A stretch of DNA of 6,337 bases, taken from positions 1 to 6,337 of the forward strand of contig JAGWRL010000085.1 of NCBI GenBank assembly GCA_028876585.1, in the 5' to 3' direction. Made by a program: the position numbers and the translations under genes. The stretch comes from Pseudomonadota bacterium. GTDB taxonomy: Bacteria > Pseudomonadota > Alphaproteobacteria > Rhizobiales > Beijerinckiaceae. Shown in pieces: positions 5,892 through 6,337 of this stretch. How positions within the stretch are numbered: the stretch's first letter is position 1; every line of letters starts with the position of its first letter. The notes under the pieces were generated by a model. That model did not search any database. It saw only the letters and a program-made list of their open reading frames with translations, and was not told where the DNA came from.

Positions 5892-6337
5892 TCAACCCAA
5901 GGCGAAACCCTCTGTGCGCCCGACCGCGCCATCCTTGCCGACGAACAAAGCATGCGCGCCGAAACGGGCGAGCAGCGCCGGCGCCTCGTCGCGTCCGACC
6001 AGGAACGCCGCCGTCGACAGCGCGTCCGCCATCAGACCGCTGTCCGCCCGCACGGTCACGGCGGCGAAATCGCCGGGCGAGACGCCGCGTCGCGGATCGA
6101 CGATGTGGTTGCGGGCGTAATCGGGCGACCAGAAATATTGATAATCGCCGGAGGTGGCCAGAAACCCCGTCACCGGCGTCAGCGCCACGCTCGCGTCGGG
6201 CTGGCGCGGATGGCGCACGCGGGCAAGCCACGGCCGACCGTCGGGGCGCGACCCGCGCGCGCCGAGCACGTCCGTGTCGAACATCGCCCGCGCCACGCCG
6301 AGCCGCGCCAGCGCCGCCGCGACCCGGTCGGCGGCGA
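5892..6337 (-). CDS. ApbE-family FAD:protein FMN transferase, C-terminal part only
   Basis: The reading frame is open to the right edge, so the 5' end lies outside the window; 147 C-terminal residues are visible, ending in TGA (5894-5892). ApbE enzymes cleave FAD and attach FMN through a phosphoester to a Thr/Ser of target redox proteins in the periplasm, for example NqrC-, RnfG- or NosR-type FMN-binding domains. Recognisable parts in visible numbering: a helix starting AADRVAAALARLGV, TSGDY at 61-65, NHIVDPRRGVSP at 76-87 with His77 and Asp80, and MADALSTAAFLVG at 102-114. The last carries the Asp and Thr of the Mg-binding AD(A)LST motif. The strand that usually reads like a GGDI loop is here FDTDVLGARG (19-28), lacking the paired glycines. 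GTG 6296 could be mistaken for a start but lies mid-domain. The response regulator gene follows on the same strand. Confidence 0.87.
   Translation of the reverse strand, partial: AADRVAAALARLGVARAMFDTDVLGARGSRPDGRPWLARVRHPRQPDASVALTPVTGFLATSGDYQYFWSPDYARNHIVDPRRGVSPGDFAAVTVRADSGLMADALSTAAFLVGRDEAPALLARFGAHALFVGKDGAVGRTEGFALG

Noticed and set aside
4666..6231. Minus-strand open frame of 521 codons running through the LprI-like, response regulator and ApbE genes
   Set aside because: It is out of frame with the real minus-strand genes, has Arg/Ala-rich low-complexity composition, and crosses three well-supported genes.

Overview
The window is GC-rich, with third codon positions almost always G or C. 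It reads as chromosomal DNA of an alphaproteobacterium. The ornithine cyclodeaminase closely resembles the Agrobacterium/Brucella type, which points to the Hyphomicrobiales; I would not go below order level from this sequence. Genes are tightly packed, and I see no mobile element, RNA gene, CRISPR array or clear Rho-independent terminator. No intergenic gap exceeds about 85 bases.

Left part, plus strand: the 3' end of a pterin-4a-carbinolamine dehydratase gene (1-213), then an EamA/DMT-type ten-helix exporter (295-1230). After these comes a compact amino-acid group: ornithine cyclodeaminase (1311-2363), an M20-family amidohydrolase that overlaps it by 4 bases (2360-3511), and, 51 bases on, a class I/II PLP aminotransferase (3563-4747) with a strong Shine-Dalgarno. 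A small secreted LprI-like (DUF1311) protein follows (4822-5226).

Right part, minus strand: a NarL/FixJ-family response regulator (5223-5843). Upstream of it in transcription is the C-terminal part of an ApbE-type FAD:protein FMN transferase (5892-6337), cut by the window edge. The response regulator and the LprI-like gene converge, and their stop codons overlap by 4 bases.

How they may work together (inference): the M20 enzyme could release a free amino acid from an N-acyl conjugate. The cyclodeaminase would convert ornithine to proline and ammonia, and the aminotransferase would handle a related amino or keto acid. The EamA protein could export a product. The ApbE/response-regulator pair looks like the end of a separate operon for a flavinylated redox system under two-component control, with the rest outside the window. 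All families here are known. The most interesting points are the gene grouping, several start-site ambiguities and an atypical stretch in the ApbE fragment.
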